DNA of 41,439 nucleotides, taken from positions 1-41,439 of the forward strand of contig JAGCGK010000145.1 in NCBI GenBank assembly GCA_017649645.1. Direction: 5' to 3'. Position numbers and translations under genes: made by a program. Position 1 is the stretch's first letter; the number at the start of each line of letters is the position of its first letter. The notes beneath the pieces are model-generated. The model was given only the letters and a program-made list of their open reading frames with translations, was not told the DNA's origin and ran no database searches. Source of the DNA: Clostridiales bacterium. Its GTDB lineage: Bacteria > Bacillota > Clostridia > Saccharofermentanales > Saccharofermentanaceae. Shown here one piece after another: positions 33,437 through 41,439 of the stretch.

Positions 33437-33648
33437 TCACGCCTTGTTATCAGGAACAAGTGAGCTCAAGAACCTGAACAGAATACAATAACCAAGTCCG
33501 ACCACGCTGAATACGACCGAGGTGATATCATTACCGCGATACAAGGTACATCATGATCATAAAAGACTCCGATCCCAAGGCCGATAAGCCATAAGCACGC
33601 GACAGGCAGATATTTATAGAAAACGGATCTTTTATTTGCCGTAGACAT
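33437..33648 (-). pseudogene. Small membrane protein, frameshifted
   Basis: An ATG at 33648 opens a frame MSTANKRSVFYKYLPVACLW with one membrane helix. It then runs into sequence without membrane character (ISPRSYSAWSD). The same DNA in the -1 frame encodes ITSVVFSVVGLGYCILFRF and ends LVPDNKA. Together they make a two-helix protein of about 71 residues. The switch falls around 33525-33560. It may be a real mutation, a base-call error or frameshifting; no classic slippery heptamer is seen. The start overlaps the end of the acyltransferase gene. Confidence 0.6.
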
Positions 33649-34822
33649 GTCTTGTAACATTCATGATATTCCCCGTAGTAATGATCCCTATTACGTCTTT
33701 GGCGTAAGAAACTACCGGAGGCACAAATATGATCTCCTCGATCTTATAATCTCCGTACTGAAGGCCGATATCGGCTCTCGTAAGATTCGTAAAGCTCATA
33801 TCCCTGATCTTCTTTCCGTAACCGAGGAAACCTGCGACCATGGTGACAAAACTGCCGTCAACAAACCCTGCTCTCACCAGATTCAAGGCATCCTTCAAAG
33901 TCGGTTCCAGATGCCTCATGAACTCCAGGGAGAAATAGCGGTGTTTGGGATCAGAAAGCTTATCCTTCATCAGACGATCCACCCGTCTTGCATTATCCTC
34001 GAACGACTGCCTGTTATCATACCTGACCTTAATGGCAATACCCGTTACCTGGTTACCCATCGACCTGTTACCATCGGTCCTTCCGTCAGCCGCGATCCCA
34101 AGTGCCAGCTTCTTATCCGAACCCTCAATAAATCCGGTAATGAGATAAGAAGTCAGCGATACTCCGATCTCCCTTGATCTTTTAAGAAGAGTATCGAGCT
34201 CTTCCTTGTCATATCTTCTTACACTTACATCGGTCTTACGGCCGGTCCAAAAGCCGCTGTATTCCTCATCCATGTCACGATATGTATAGGTGCGTTTCAG
34301 CTTTGCCCATTTACGGTTCCAGTATCTTGTAAGAAACTTATAACCGAAGGATAATCCGCTCTCATCAGGTATGTCTTCGAAGGGCAGATTCCTGAACGGA
34401 ACATATTCCGCCTCGTCTCCTTCAAGACACTTCATAAATGTCTCTATGAAATAGAGCAATGACTTACCGTCGCCTCCGAGATGATGCATCATGAAGATGA
34501 GTCCGTCAGGCGATACGAACGCCCTTATAAATTCTCCCTCTTCGATCCTGAACCTTCGCCTCTCGTTAACGTATATTAGTTCTTCCAGGGAACTTCCGGT
34601 CTCGGTTATGGAATTATGCGGCTCATCGTTATCGACGTAATACGCTTCACCTGACGGTTCAATAATGACTTTGGATCTTAATACCTCATGCATATCACAA
34701 GTTCTTATAAACGAATCCCTGAGATCATCGAATGCCACTCGGACATTCAGTCTTACATTCATAACTATCAATATATTTGTATCAAAAAGATCGACTCTTT
34801 CTGTCTCAAGTCTGTATCTCAT
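33632..34822 (-). CDS. Stand-alone condensation/acyltransferase-type enzyme
   Basis: 396 residues. The start at 34822 overlaps the SDR stop (ATGA). The HHxxxDG motif of the CoA-dependent acyltransferase superfamily (NRPS condensation domains, PapA/wax ester synthase type) is present as MMHHLGGDGKS (H113, H114, D118, G119). The second half has the IAADGRTDGNRSMGNQVTG stretch typical of the floor-loop region. No adenylation or carrier domain is present, so it probably joins an acyl group to a free alcohol or amine. Its substrate is unknown. It is in one operon with an SDR and under the TetR gene. Confidence 0.8.
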   Translation of the reverse strand: MRYRLETERVDLFDTNILIVMNVRLNVRVAFDDLRDSFIRTCDMHEVLRSKVIIEPSGEAYYVDNDEPHNSITETGSSLEELIYVNERRRFRIEEGEFIRAFVSPDGLIFMMHHLGGDGKSLLYFIETFMKCLEGDEAEYVPFRNLPFEDIPDESGLSFGYKFLTRYWNRKWAKLKRTYTYRDMDEEYSGFWTGRKTDVSVRRYDKEELDTLLKRSREIGVSLTSYLITGFIEGSDKKLALGIAADGRTDGNRSMGNQVTGIAIKVRYDNRQSFEDNARRVDRLMKDKLSDPKHRYFSLEFMRHLEPTLKDALNLVRAGFVDGSFVTMVAGFLGYGKKIRDMSFTNLTRADIGLQYGDYKIEEIIFVPPVVSYAKDVIGIITTGNIMNVTRHVYGK

Positions 34823-35577
34823 AAGTATTTTCTTATCCCTGCTACCCACTGCCTCATGACTATACTTGTAGGCGTTATCTTGGAATAGATCCTGAAGTAC
34901 TGTGCAAAAAAGCCCGGAACCGACATATCCTTTCCTTTACTGCTGTCCTTAAGGGCTTTATCCACTACAAGATCAGCACTTACCATTCCCGGATAGTTGA
35001 TCTTTTTCCCGTCTTTTTCTCTCGGCAGCATCCCCGTATCAACCCAATAAGGGCACACGGAAGTTACCGTTATCTTTCTTTCCCTGAGTTCATGGTTCAA
35101 CGCTCTTGAAAGGTTCTTAAGATATGCCTTGCTTGCCGAATAGACGGAAAGATAAGGATTAGGCTGAAAGGAAGAAGCAGATGAGATATTTAATATCCTG
35201 GAACCTTCATGCATGAACGGCAAACATATAAGCATAAGTTCAGACGGCGCACTGCAGTTTACCTTGCAAAAGCTTACGACCTGATCACAGGTCATCTTGC
35301 TGAAATCACCCATATAAGCGACACCTGCATTATTAACGAGCATCCTTATATCTGGATCTTCTTCACGGATGAGATCGTTTATAACCTTCATTCCGCCATT
35401 TCCAATATCAGCTTCGATCACTCTTACGTTAGAATGCTCCTCCTTCAGCCGATCGAGCTTTTCCCTGTTCCTTCCTATCGCCCATACTTCTTCTATGTCA
35501 TCCATTGTGCTTATTCTCTGAATAAACTTTTCCCCTATACCGCCGGTCGCACCAGTCACTATTGCAACCCTTGTCAT
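34819..35577 (-). CDS. Short-chain dehydrogenase/reductase
   Basis: 252 residues from ATG 35577. The GGAGG that serves it lies in the last codons of tetR. A longer frame upstream is out-competed by this start. The Rossmann motif is VTGATGGIGE (7-16), followed by NNAG (82-85), and the catalytic set is Ser in ISSASS (131-136), Y146 and K150. It resembles the classical SDR branch of DltE/YdfG-like proteins. A C-terminal extension (about 210-252, SVPGFFAQYFRIYSKITP) is hydrophobic and may bind membrane. It lies one base after tetR and overlaps the acyltransferase gene. Confidence 0.92.
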   Translation of the reverse strand: MTRVAIVTGATGGIGEKFIQRISTMDDIEEVWAIGRNREKLDRLKEEHSNVRVIEADIGNGGMKVINDLIREEDPDIRMLVNNAGVAYMGDFSKMTCDQVVSFCKVNCSAPSELMLICLPFMHEGSRILNISSASSFQPNPYLSVYSASKAYLKNLSRALNHELRERKITVTSVCPYWVDTGMLPREKDGKKINYPGMVSADLVVDKALKDSSKGKDMSVPGFFAQYFRIYSKITPTSIVMRQWVAGIRKYL

Positions 35578-35578
35578 C

Positions 35579-36157
35579 TCACACCTCCAAAAGACGTGCG
35601 AGCGTCTCCCTGGTGACCATCTTGCACTCATTAACGAACAGTTTCTTAAGTGCATACATATAGACAGTTCCCCAATAAAGATCAGCAAGATAGACCGGAT
35701 CGCCCTTAACTACAGAACCTTCCTTCTGGCCCTGCCTTATGATCTTGGCCATATGCTTGTAAAGATCATTTTCATAGAGCGTTTCCTCCTGCTCCAGCAT
35801 GAGCTGTGAAACGATAGTGATCTTAACTACATAATCCTCATCGTTGTTGAGCTTTCTTTCCATATCGGCAGAGATCATATCGATCTTTGTCTTTGCAGGC
35901 AAAGGAAGCTTAGATACCTTCTCAAGATTTCTTACCTGATCTTTATTATCGGCATTCTTCCTTATCTCTTCGAAAAGTTCCTCTTTGGACTTGAAATAAA
36001 GATAGATCGTTCCCTGTCCTATACCTATGTGCTTTGCAAGATCTCCGATCTTCGTATCCCCAAAGCCGTTTCTAGCAAAATATAATGAAGCATTCTTAAG
36101 TATCCTGCTCCTCATATCCTCCCTGATCTGCTTACACTGTTCTTCTGTTTTTGGCAT
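35579..36157 (-). CDS. TetR/AcrR family repressor
   Basis: 192 residues. The N-terminal helix-turn-helix (about 20-62) is clear: NGFGDTKIGDLAKHIGIGQG followed by TIYLYFKSKEELF. The C-terminal helical domain (about 70-190) would bind a ligand and form the dimer. It is the first gene of its own operon. A near-perfect palindrome lies just after its promoter, so autorepression is expected, with control of the SDR, acyltransferase and MFS genes. Confidence 0.93.
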   Translation of the reverse strand: MPKTEEQCKQIREDMRSRILKNASLYFARNGFGDTKIGDLAKHIGIGQGTIYLYFKSKEELFEEIRKNADNKDQVRNLEKVSKLPLPAKTKIDMISADMERKLNNDEDYVVKITIVSQLMLEQEETLYENDLYKHMAKIIRQGQKEGSVVKGDPVYLADLYWGTVYMYALKKLFVNECKMVTRETLARLLEV

Positions 36158-36180
36158 GTATCTGTTCCTCTGTTTTTAAC

Positions 36181-36198
36181 TGAACGAATATTCATTCA
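36181..36198. promoter_or_regulatory. TetR operator palindrome
   Basis: TGAACGAATATTCATTCA is an 18-base palindrome with a single mismatched pair. It has the TGAAYGAATATTC form typical of TetR-family sites. It begins about 8 bases after the -10 of the tetR promoter, covering the early transcribed region, 24 bases before the tetR start codon. Confidence 0.8.
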
Positions 36199-36205
36199 TA
36201 AAGTG

Positions 36206-36234
36206 AATATATCACGGGTGTATTTTTCTGTCAA
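36206..36234 (-). promoter_or_regulatory. Promoter of the tetR cassette
   Basis: TTGACA (36234-36229) and TATATT (36211-36206) are spaced by 17 bases on the minus strand. The operator lies directly downstream, and the hpf terminator abuts its -35. Confidence 0.85.
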
Positions 36235-36235
36235 C

Positions 36236-36265
36236 ACAAAAACAGGGAGCCCCGCAGGGCTCCCC
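36236..36265 (-). terminator. Terminator of hpf
   Basis: On the minus strand GGGAGCCC (36264-36257) pairs perfectly with GGGCTCCC (36252-36245) across TGCG, then TGTTTTTG. Confidence 0.85.
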
Positions 36266-36320
36266 AAATCCTAATCGCGTAACAACGGCTTTACTGTGAA
36301 GGATAACCAATCAGGAAGGA

Positions 36321-36866
36321 TCAATAGGCCGGTTCAATCAAACCGTAGTTGCCGTCCTTACGCTTGTAAATTACACTTACGACGTTGGTATCAGCATCCA
36401 AATAAACCAAGAAGTTATGCCCAAGCATTTCCATCTGCAAAATTGCGTCTTCCGAAGACATAGGTCTTAATTCAAATGTCTTTCTTCTAATTATCTTCTT
36501 CTCCTCTTCATAATCCTCAAAATCGAAATCAGAATCTGCTTCGTCTTCAAGGTAGCTTACGATCTGCGGGTAATCTTTCTTCTGCTTTAAGAATTTAGTC
36601 TTCTGTCTCCTTATCTGTGACTCAAGCTTATCGATTGTTCTATCAACTGCTGTAAGGATCTCTTCGTCTCTGGACTCTGCTCTGTAGATCCTGTTGTTGA
36701 GTTTAAGAGTGATCTCTACGACCATTCGGTCTCCCTCAGGTCTGATTCGTATATTGAAGGTGCCTTCCTCACCAAAATACTTGTCGAATTTGCTCATCTT
36801 GTCGGCAATCTTCTTCTCAAGTCTCTCTCCGATACGAATGCCTTTTCCCTGCGTAGTGATCTTCAT
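36321..36866 (-). CDS. hpf: Ribosome hibernation-promoting factor, long form
   Basis: 181 residues. The N-terminal S30AE domain (1-95) begins MKITTQGKGIRIGERLEKKI and carries the ribosome-binding helices. An acidic linker (about 105-125) leads to the C-terminal dimerisation domain (RKTFELRPMSSEDAILQMEM, ending KDGNYGLIEPAY). Long HPF forms 100S ribosome dimers in stationary phase or stress. AAGGA lies before the ATG. A TATAAT at 36924-36919 is a likely -10. Confidence 0.96.
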   Translation of the reverse strand: MKITTQGKGIRIGERLEKKIADKMSKFDKYFGEEGTFNIRIRPEGDRMVVEITLKLNNRIYRAESRDEEILTAVDRTIDKLESQIRRQKTKFLKQKKDYPQIVSYLEDEADSDFDFEDYEEEKKIIRRKTFELRPMSSEDAILQMEMLGHNFLVYLDADTNVVSVIYKRKDGNYGLIEPAY

Positions 36867-36987
36867 AAAATCACATCCTTCCCGTGATGTTTTCTAGAGG
36901 ACTTTCGTCCTTGAATCAATTATAATTCATAACTTGTTTACAGATTGTAACAGTCATAACCACTTTATTTTCGAAAAAATGTTATAA

Positions 36988-37030
36988 TGAAAAAGATGGG
37001 GCTTAAGAAAGACTTAAGTCCCATCTTTAT
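36988..37030. terminator. Terminator of the zinc-ribbon gene
   Basis: AAGATGGG-CTTAAG and CTTAAG-CCCATCTT form a 14-bp stem with one mismatch (36993-37027). The T-run is on the minus strand (TTTTTC), ending the gene at 37047. On the plus strand only TTTATTAT follows. Confidence 0.8.
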
Positions 37031-37046
37031 TATCCGAATATCGATA

Positions 37047-37574
37047 TTATTCTTCAGATCCCTCTGTCTTCTCAGGTTCAGAAGTCTCTTCAGCAGCTTC
37101 CTCTGTTGTCTCTTCAACAACTTCTTCAGATGCTTCTTCCTTTTCTTCTTCTTTTACTTCCTCAACAGAAGGCTCTTCAGCCTTAGGTTCTTCGATCGCA
37201 GGAGCCTCAATAATAGGCTCGACCTTGGAAGGCTTTACTTCACCCGGAGCATTCTCGGAACCTGGTTCAAACTTGGCGCCGCATGCAAAACAGAATGCAT
37301 AAGCAAGCATGTTCTCCTTACCGCAGTTAGGGCAAAGCTTAAGGCCCTTAGCAAAGAGGATCTTAAGTTCGCAATCTCTGATCTCGTCATAAAGATCGCT
37401 TACAGCCTCACAACGTGTGTTGATGTCCTTTGTTACGTCAACGGACATATCCTTATATTGTCCATAGTAAAGTCTTCCGATCTGATCGAAGTACTTTGCT
37501 ATTACTCTGTTCTTCTCTTCGATTGACTTCTGGTATCCGGAGATAACCTTAGTCTTTGGATCAAAAATAGCCAT
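37047..37574 (-). CDS. Zinc-ribbon protein with long acidic tail
   Basis: 175 residues. An N-terminal helical part (1-78) leads to a four-cysteine zinc ribbon: C81 and C84 (LCPNCG), C95 and C98 (FCFACG). The last 75 residues are a low-complexity Glu/Pro/Val/Ala tail with EE-rich repeats and very low predicted order. GGAGG precedes the ATG. No function is known; the ribbon suggests a nucleic acid or protein contact and the tail a charge-based interaction. Confidence 0.8.
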   Translation of the reverse strand: MAIFDPKTKVISGYQKSIEEKNRVIAKYFDQIGRLYYGQYKDMSVDVTKDINTRCEAVSDLYDEIRDCELKILFAKGLKLCPNCGKENMLAYAFCFACGAKFEPGSENAPGEVKPSKVEPIIEAPAIEEPKAEEPSVEEVKEEEKEEASEEVVEETTEEAAEETSEPEKTEGSEE

Positions 37575-37638
37575 TTATAAATCCTCCTCAAGGAAACGAT
37601 CAAAATAGATTATACACTATACCGACGGTTTTTGCTTG

Positions 37639-38334
37639 TTATTCTTTATTTCCCGAAGCCGACATGTAATTGTTCAGATATCTCTCTTTAGGTCTGTTGG
37701 ACATTATTATTCCGCTGGACATAACACAGATACTGATGATGATGCCTACTATGGCAGGAACTTCAGCTGAATGGATAATGCCGAAATATGACATGGATGT
37801 ATAAAGGACAGGAACGATCGAAAGAGACGCATCCACTATTCCTATAACTTTCATGACTCTTATGACAGGCGTTTCTTTTCTTCTGGTAACGAAAAGTCCG
37901 TAGATCGCAAATGCATTTTTGAACACCGCAAATGTCACGAAGCAGTATACAAGTCCGCCTCCGATCAGGACTACATCGCCGACCAGATACATCCTGATAC
38001 AAAGAGCCAAATATGCTGCACCGATCAGGAAGATAAATCCGCCGCTTCTGTTGTGGATGGCAAATTCTATCTCATACTTCTTTACTGAGTCTTCTATGTT
38101 CTTGATATAGATGTAATTCTTCATGGTCTTATATCTGGCGAAACCCAAGAAGACGAAATATACGGCGTGTAGAATAAGCCAGAAAGATTCAAGATAAAAA
38201 CCGAAGATCAATTTAAAGAACGCAAGAATCGAGTTCGCAACAATAGAGATCGCGATAAGAGATACATTTATATCTTTATCTTCGATCCTGATCTTGACCC
38301 TTTCAATGATATTGTGCTTGCAAAATCTATACAT
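37639..38334 (-). CDS. Polytopic membrane protein, function unknown
   Basis: 231 residues with about six membrane segments. A charged N terminus (about 1-20) and a loop with KNYIYIKNIEDSVKKYEIEF are predicted cytoplasmic. No motif is recognised. AGGG lies 4 bases before the ATG. A possible promoter (TTGCGG, 18 bases, TAATAT) lies about 40 bases upstream. It stands 64 bases before the zinc-ribbon gene on the same strand. Confidence 0.72.
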   Translation of the reverse strand: MYRFCKHNIIERVKIRIEDKDINVSLIAISIVANSILAFFKLIFGFYLESFWLILHAVYFVFLGFARYKTMKNYIYIKNIEDSVKKYEIEFAIHNRSGGFIFLIGAAYLALCIRMYLVGDVVLIGGGLVYCFVTFAVFKNAFAIYGLFVTRRKETPVIRVMKVIGIVDASLSIVPVLYTSMSYFGIIHSAEVPAIVGIIISICVMSSGIIMSNRPKERYLNNYMSASGNKE

Positions 38335-38456
38335 TTCCCTTAATTACTCTATAAAACTGGTGTTACATATATTATGGAGCAACAATATTATTCCGCAATC
38401 CCAAAGAATCAATAAGCATCCGGGCTTGTTTCCTGAATAATTGAACAAATTGACGA

Positions 38457-40940
38457 TTACTTGAAGTACTTGTTTTCGAAATTAAAAACCGTCAAAGGCT
38501 TACTGTAGTAGTATCCCTGAAGAACGTCCGCACCCATGTCACGGATTACTTTAGCCTGGTTTTCATTCTCTACGCCCTCAACGCAGACCTGCTTTTTAAT
38601 GGAGTGCGCAAGCATCGTGATAGCCGAGATAAATGATCTGTTAAATGCAACGGTATCCATATCATCAACGAATGCCTTATCGATCTTGATCTCATCGACA
38701 GGAAGCTCTCTTAAATAGTTGAATGAAGAATAACCTGTACCGAAGTCGTCCAATGCGATCCTTACGTTCTCGTTTCTGAGCCTTATGAGATTCTGACGGC
38801 ACATAGCGATGTTTCTCATGAGGGATGTCTCCGTGATCTCCAAAAGGATATTCTTCGGAGAAAGATTGTATCTGGCAAGAACGTTCAGAACATCGTTGGC
38901 AAAATCCCTTCTTACAAGGTCATCAGCCGTGACATTGATATGAACATAGAAATTCGGATCAGCACCGTTAGCGAGCCACTGAGCACACTGACCGATAGCC
39001 TTATCGAGGATCCAGGAGCCGATTATCTCCATCTGGTCGGTTGACTCGAGAGCATTAACAACTCTTTCAGGGTTAACAAGTTCACCGTTAGGAGCAACCC
39101 AGCGAAGGAGTGCCTCAGCACCGCCCAAGGTCTCTGTCTTGGCATTGATAAGAGGCTGATAATAAAGCTGGAAACTATCCATGTTATTACGGATGGACTG
39201 AGAGATCTGAAGCTCAAAGTCCAGTCTTTCCTTAAGTTCTCTCTTATCAACCGGTGAATAGATCGCATACTTAAGTTTCTTATCCTGCTTAACCTTATGA
39301 AGCGCGATCTCGGCATTAACGAGAAGCTCGTCAACAACGGAACCGCAGGACGGATAGATAGCAGCAGAAAGACCGTAAGTTACAAAGAATGATCCTCTTC
39401 CCATCTCGAGCGGCTGGATACTTTCTTCCTGAAGATAACTCATGTACTCTGCAACTTTGATCCTTGAAGCATGAGGCCAAAGGATACAGAAGATATCAAC
39501 ACCTATGTGATAGATGGATGCTCCGTCAGGAAGATGCTTTTGGAGCATATTACCGACGGCGATCAAGATCTCGTTTCCGGCAGATCTTCCGTAACGGTCA
39601 TTATAGGAATGGAATCCGTTAATATCGATAAGAACAACGGCAGCAGAGAGAAGATCCTTGTTCCTGAATACGAGTTCAGCATCGGAAATAAGTCTCTCAC
39701 GTGTCGGGAAACCGGTAAGTTCGTGACATGAAGCATTACGCTCAACGCCCTCTCTTACCTCGTTCATTCTTGTAAGGTCAAAGACAGTACCTACGATCAT
39801 GAGGGAATGTCTTGTATTGTCAAAGAAGCTCTTGCCTCGGCATGCGATCCAGATATTCCTGTCACCTTCGACCGGAACACGGAACTCTACGGAGAATTTT
39901 TCTTCCTGACCGTCGACTACCTGATGCATGATGTCCCTGAAACGCTTACGGTCTTCAGGAACGATCTTGGAAGCGATGAGTTCAATGAGTTCACCGTCCT
40001 GCTCTGTCGGGATACCCGGAAGTATCTCGTGAATATTCTCGGAGAAAACGATCTTACCGATCCTGTAGTCGGCATAGAAAGTAATAGCAGATGTACCCTC
40101 GATCAAGTTAGTCCTGATGGATTCATCCTCGACAAATCCCGTGATATCACTGAAAGATCCGGAAATGTATTGAGGATCTGCGCCGGGAACGCCGTCTTTA
40201 TCGGCATCGGAAAGGCCGTTGGCATGAAGGTGGATCTCACCTCTGTTGGCAGAAAGGAATCTGTACGTTCCGTCAAACTCAACCGATTCATGATGGATAA
40301 AACTCTTGATCTCATCACGAAGTCTCTCGACATCATCCTGATGAACGAATCTGTAGATCTCGTTAGAAGCGTTCTTTATCTTCCAGGAAGAAAGATCGAA
40401 ATCTTCCATGATCCTGTCATTTACGTAAAGCGCATCACTTATAACGTCATATGTGAAAAGATAATCGTTAATGCCCTTGCTGAACAACTGACATGCGATA
40501 CGGTCACGTAAAGTCCTTGATCTGTCTACCAATATACCGAAGATGTAATTTTCCTTATCAACATTGATAAGCTGCATATAAGCTTCCACTTCGAGCATCT
40601 CGAACTGGGATTTACGGAGAGTGTGGGAAATGGAGATGTGGTCGACATTTGAGAAGACCAGATCCTTGAATGCGTTCTGATACTTTGCCCCGATCGCTTC
40701 TCTCTCAGTTTCAGGAACAAACTGGAGATAAGACGTAAGAAGGACATCCTGTGACGCGAGAGATCCTAAGATCTTTCTCATTCCGTCACTGAAGTACATT
40801 CTTTCTTCTCTCGGGATAACTATAAAATTGCATATGGAAAGGTCAGAGAAAAGTGGCTTAATCTCTTCAACTGCAGTCATTTCTAAGATCCTGAGCATCT
40901 CATCTCTGGATCTGTAAAGGTCAGATTGCATCTCGTTCAA
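38457..40940 (-). CDS. PAS-GGDEF-EAL protein, probable c-di-GMP phosphodiesterase
   Basis: 827 residues from a TTG start at 40940, where AGGGGAG lies 8 bases upstream; the frame extends further without a ribosome binding site. The N-terminal half holds PAS-like repeats (about 160-400). The GGDEF domain (about 410-570) has LTGFPTR and IDINGF, but its signature is GVDIF, so cyclase activity is unlikely. The EAL domain (about 590-825) keeps its key residues: EALLRW, NVTADDL, EITET, DDFGTGYSSF, KIDK, VEGVE and QGYYYSKP. It should hydrolyse c-di-GMP, perhaps controlled through PAS and the inert GGDEF. It lies just after rsmI. No transmembrane segment is seen. Confidence 0.9.
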   Translation of the reverse strand: MNEMQSDLYRSRDEMLRILEMTAVEEIKPLFSDLSICNFIVIPREERMYFSDGMRKILGSLASQDVLLTSYLQFVPETEREAIGAKYQNAFKDLVFSNVDHISISHTLRKSQFEMLEVEAYMQLINVDKENYIFGILVDRSRTLRDRIACQLFSKGINDYLFTYDVISDALYVNDRIMEDFDLSSWKIKNASNEIYRFVHQDDVERLRDEIKSFIHHESVEFDGTYRFLSANRGEIHLHANGLSDADKDGVPGADPQYISGSFSDITGFVEDESIRTNLIEGTSAITFYADYRIGKIVFSENIHEILPGIPTEQDGELIELIASKIVPEDRKRFRDIMHQVVDGQEEKFSVEFRVPVEGDRNIWIACRGKSFFDNTRHSLMIVGTVFDLTRMNEVREGVERNASCHELTGFPTRERLISDAELVFRNKDLLSAAVVLIDINGFHSYNDRYGRSAGNEILIAVGNMLQKHLPDGASIYHIGVDIFCILWPHASRIKVAEYMSYLQEESIQPLEMGRGSFFVTYGLSAAIYPSCGSVVDELLVNAEIALHKVKQDKKLKYAIYSPVDKRELKERLDFELQISQSIRNNMDSFQLYYQPLINAKTETLGGAEALLRWVAPNGELVNPERVVNALESTDQMEIIGSWILDKAIGQCAQWLANGADPNFYVHINVTADDLVRRDFANDVLNVLARYNLSPKNILLEITETSLMRNIAMCRQNLIRLRNENVRIALDDFGTGYSSFNYLRELPVDEIKIDKAFVDDMDTVAFNRSFISAITMLAHSIKKQVCVEGVENENQAKVIRDMGADVLQGYYYSKPLTVFNFENKYFK

Positions 40941-40973
40941 TTTTGTGACTCCCCTAACAAGCAATGCTAAAGT

Positions 40974-41439
40974 TTATTTTATCAGATTCAGGGTATATGA
41001 GTACAGTTCTTTTTTGCTCTTACCTGTAAGTTTTGCAAGTTTGGCTGCAGTTTCTTTTGTGGAACATCCCTCATCGAGGAACTTTCTGGCCATAGCTTCA
41101 ATGTCTATATCTTGAGTCTCACTGGTATCCTTTTCGCTCGTTGGTTCTAAGCAGATAACGAATTCGCCTTTTGGAGGAGTCTCGGTAAAATACTCCTTTG
41201 CCTCAGACATCTGAAGCCTTACGACCTGTTCGTATTTTTTTGTAAGTTCCCTGCAAAAAGCCGCCTTACTTCCCGAAAAGCCTGCCTCGCTAAGGTCATC
41301 TATGGTCTTAAGGAGCCTATGCGGGGCCTCGTAAATGATGATAGTCTCGTTATAAGATCTGAGGGCTTCAAGCCTCTCTTTACGCTCTTTGGCAGGAACA
41401 GGGATAAAACCTTCAAAATGATAATATCTGGTATCAAGG
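40974..41439 (-). CDS. rsmI: 16S rRNA 2'-O-ribose methyltransferase RsmI, C-terminal part, cut by window end
   Basis: About 155 codons are in the window; the N terminus lies beyond 41439. The visible part has the family motifs FEGFIPVPAKERKERLEAL, then IIIYEAPHRLLKTIDDL, FCRELTKKYEQV and PPKGEFVICLEP. The last 45 residues form the small C-terminal helical domain (EAMARKFLDEGCSTKETAAK). RsmI methylates C1402 of 16S rRNA with S-adenosylmethionine. It is followed closely by the EAL protein on the same strand. Confidence 0.93.
   Translation of the reverse strand, partial: LDTRYYHFEGFIPVPAKERKERLEALRSYNETIIIYEAPHRLLKTIDDLSEAGFSGSKAAFCRELTKKYEQVVRLQMSEAKEYFTETPPKGEFVICLEPTSEKDTSETQDIDIEAMARKFLDEGCSTKETAAKLAKLTGKSKKELYSYTLNLIK

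Noticed and set aside
1-41439. CRISPR array, insertion sequence, integrase or prophage
   Set aside because: No regularly spaced direct repeats, transposase, recombinase or phage structural gene was found in either strand.

Overview
The window looks like chromosomal DNA of an anaerobic, low-to-mid G+C Firmicute of the class Clostridia. The evidence is AGGAGG-type ribosome binding sites, sigma-A-like promoters, TTG starts, long-form HPF, a Rel of the Gram-positive RXKD type, a Spo0A-type DNA-binding domain and a YtvI-like permease. Species cannot be fixed from the sequence; a gut or rumen lineage is my guess. No phage, transposase, CRISPR array or plasmid function was seen, so this is mostly core genome.

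Layout. 1-2.6 kb: a truncated tRNA-Val and a tRNA-Ala face away from each other. A 739-base stretch without a credible gene follows, holding what I read as a large structured non-coding RNA (minus strand, about 480 nt) with its own promoter, end-to-end closing helices and terminator. A DUF368/PopT-type lipid carrier translocase comes next. 2.7-6.9 kb: an MscS/YbdG-type channel, a radical SAM gene between two small membrane proteins, and DNA polymerase IV. 7-11.4 kb: a signalling block with an OmpR-type regulator, a large histidine kinase, an orphan Spo0A-C protein, HU, and a small DUF1858 redox protein. 11.5-15.5 kb (minus): a cluster with a PC4/YdbC-like ssDNA-binding protein, a membrane protein, ligA, 5-formyl-THF cyclo-ligase and a small membrane protein. 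15.5-22.5 kb: a metallophosphoesterase, a possible sRNA, glycogen phosphorylase, then a plus-strand operon of A24 prepilin peptidase, membrane protein and AI-2E/YtvI-type permease. 22.4-31.7 kb (minus): recJ, rel, a heterodimeric ABC exporter and trxB.

31.8-36.2 kb: rpsU, then an accessory-looking cassette. Read in transcription order it is tetR, short-chain dehydrogenase, stand-alone condensation-type acyltransferase, a frameshifted small membrane protein and an MFS exporter. A near-perfect TetR operator lies at the start of transcription. 36.3-41.4 kb (minus): hpf, a zinc-ribbon protein with an acidic tail, a membrane protein, a PAS-GGDEF-EAL protein with a degenerate GGDEF, and the 3' part of rsmI, cut by the window end.

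The most interesting items are the large structured RNA at about 996-1477, which may be ROOL-like or new, and the TetR-controlled SDR/acyltransferase/MFS cassette.
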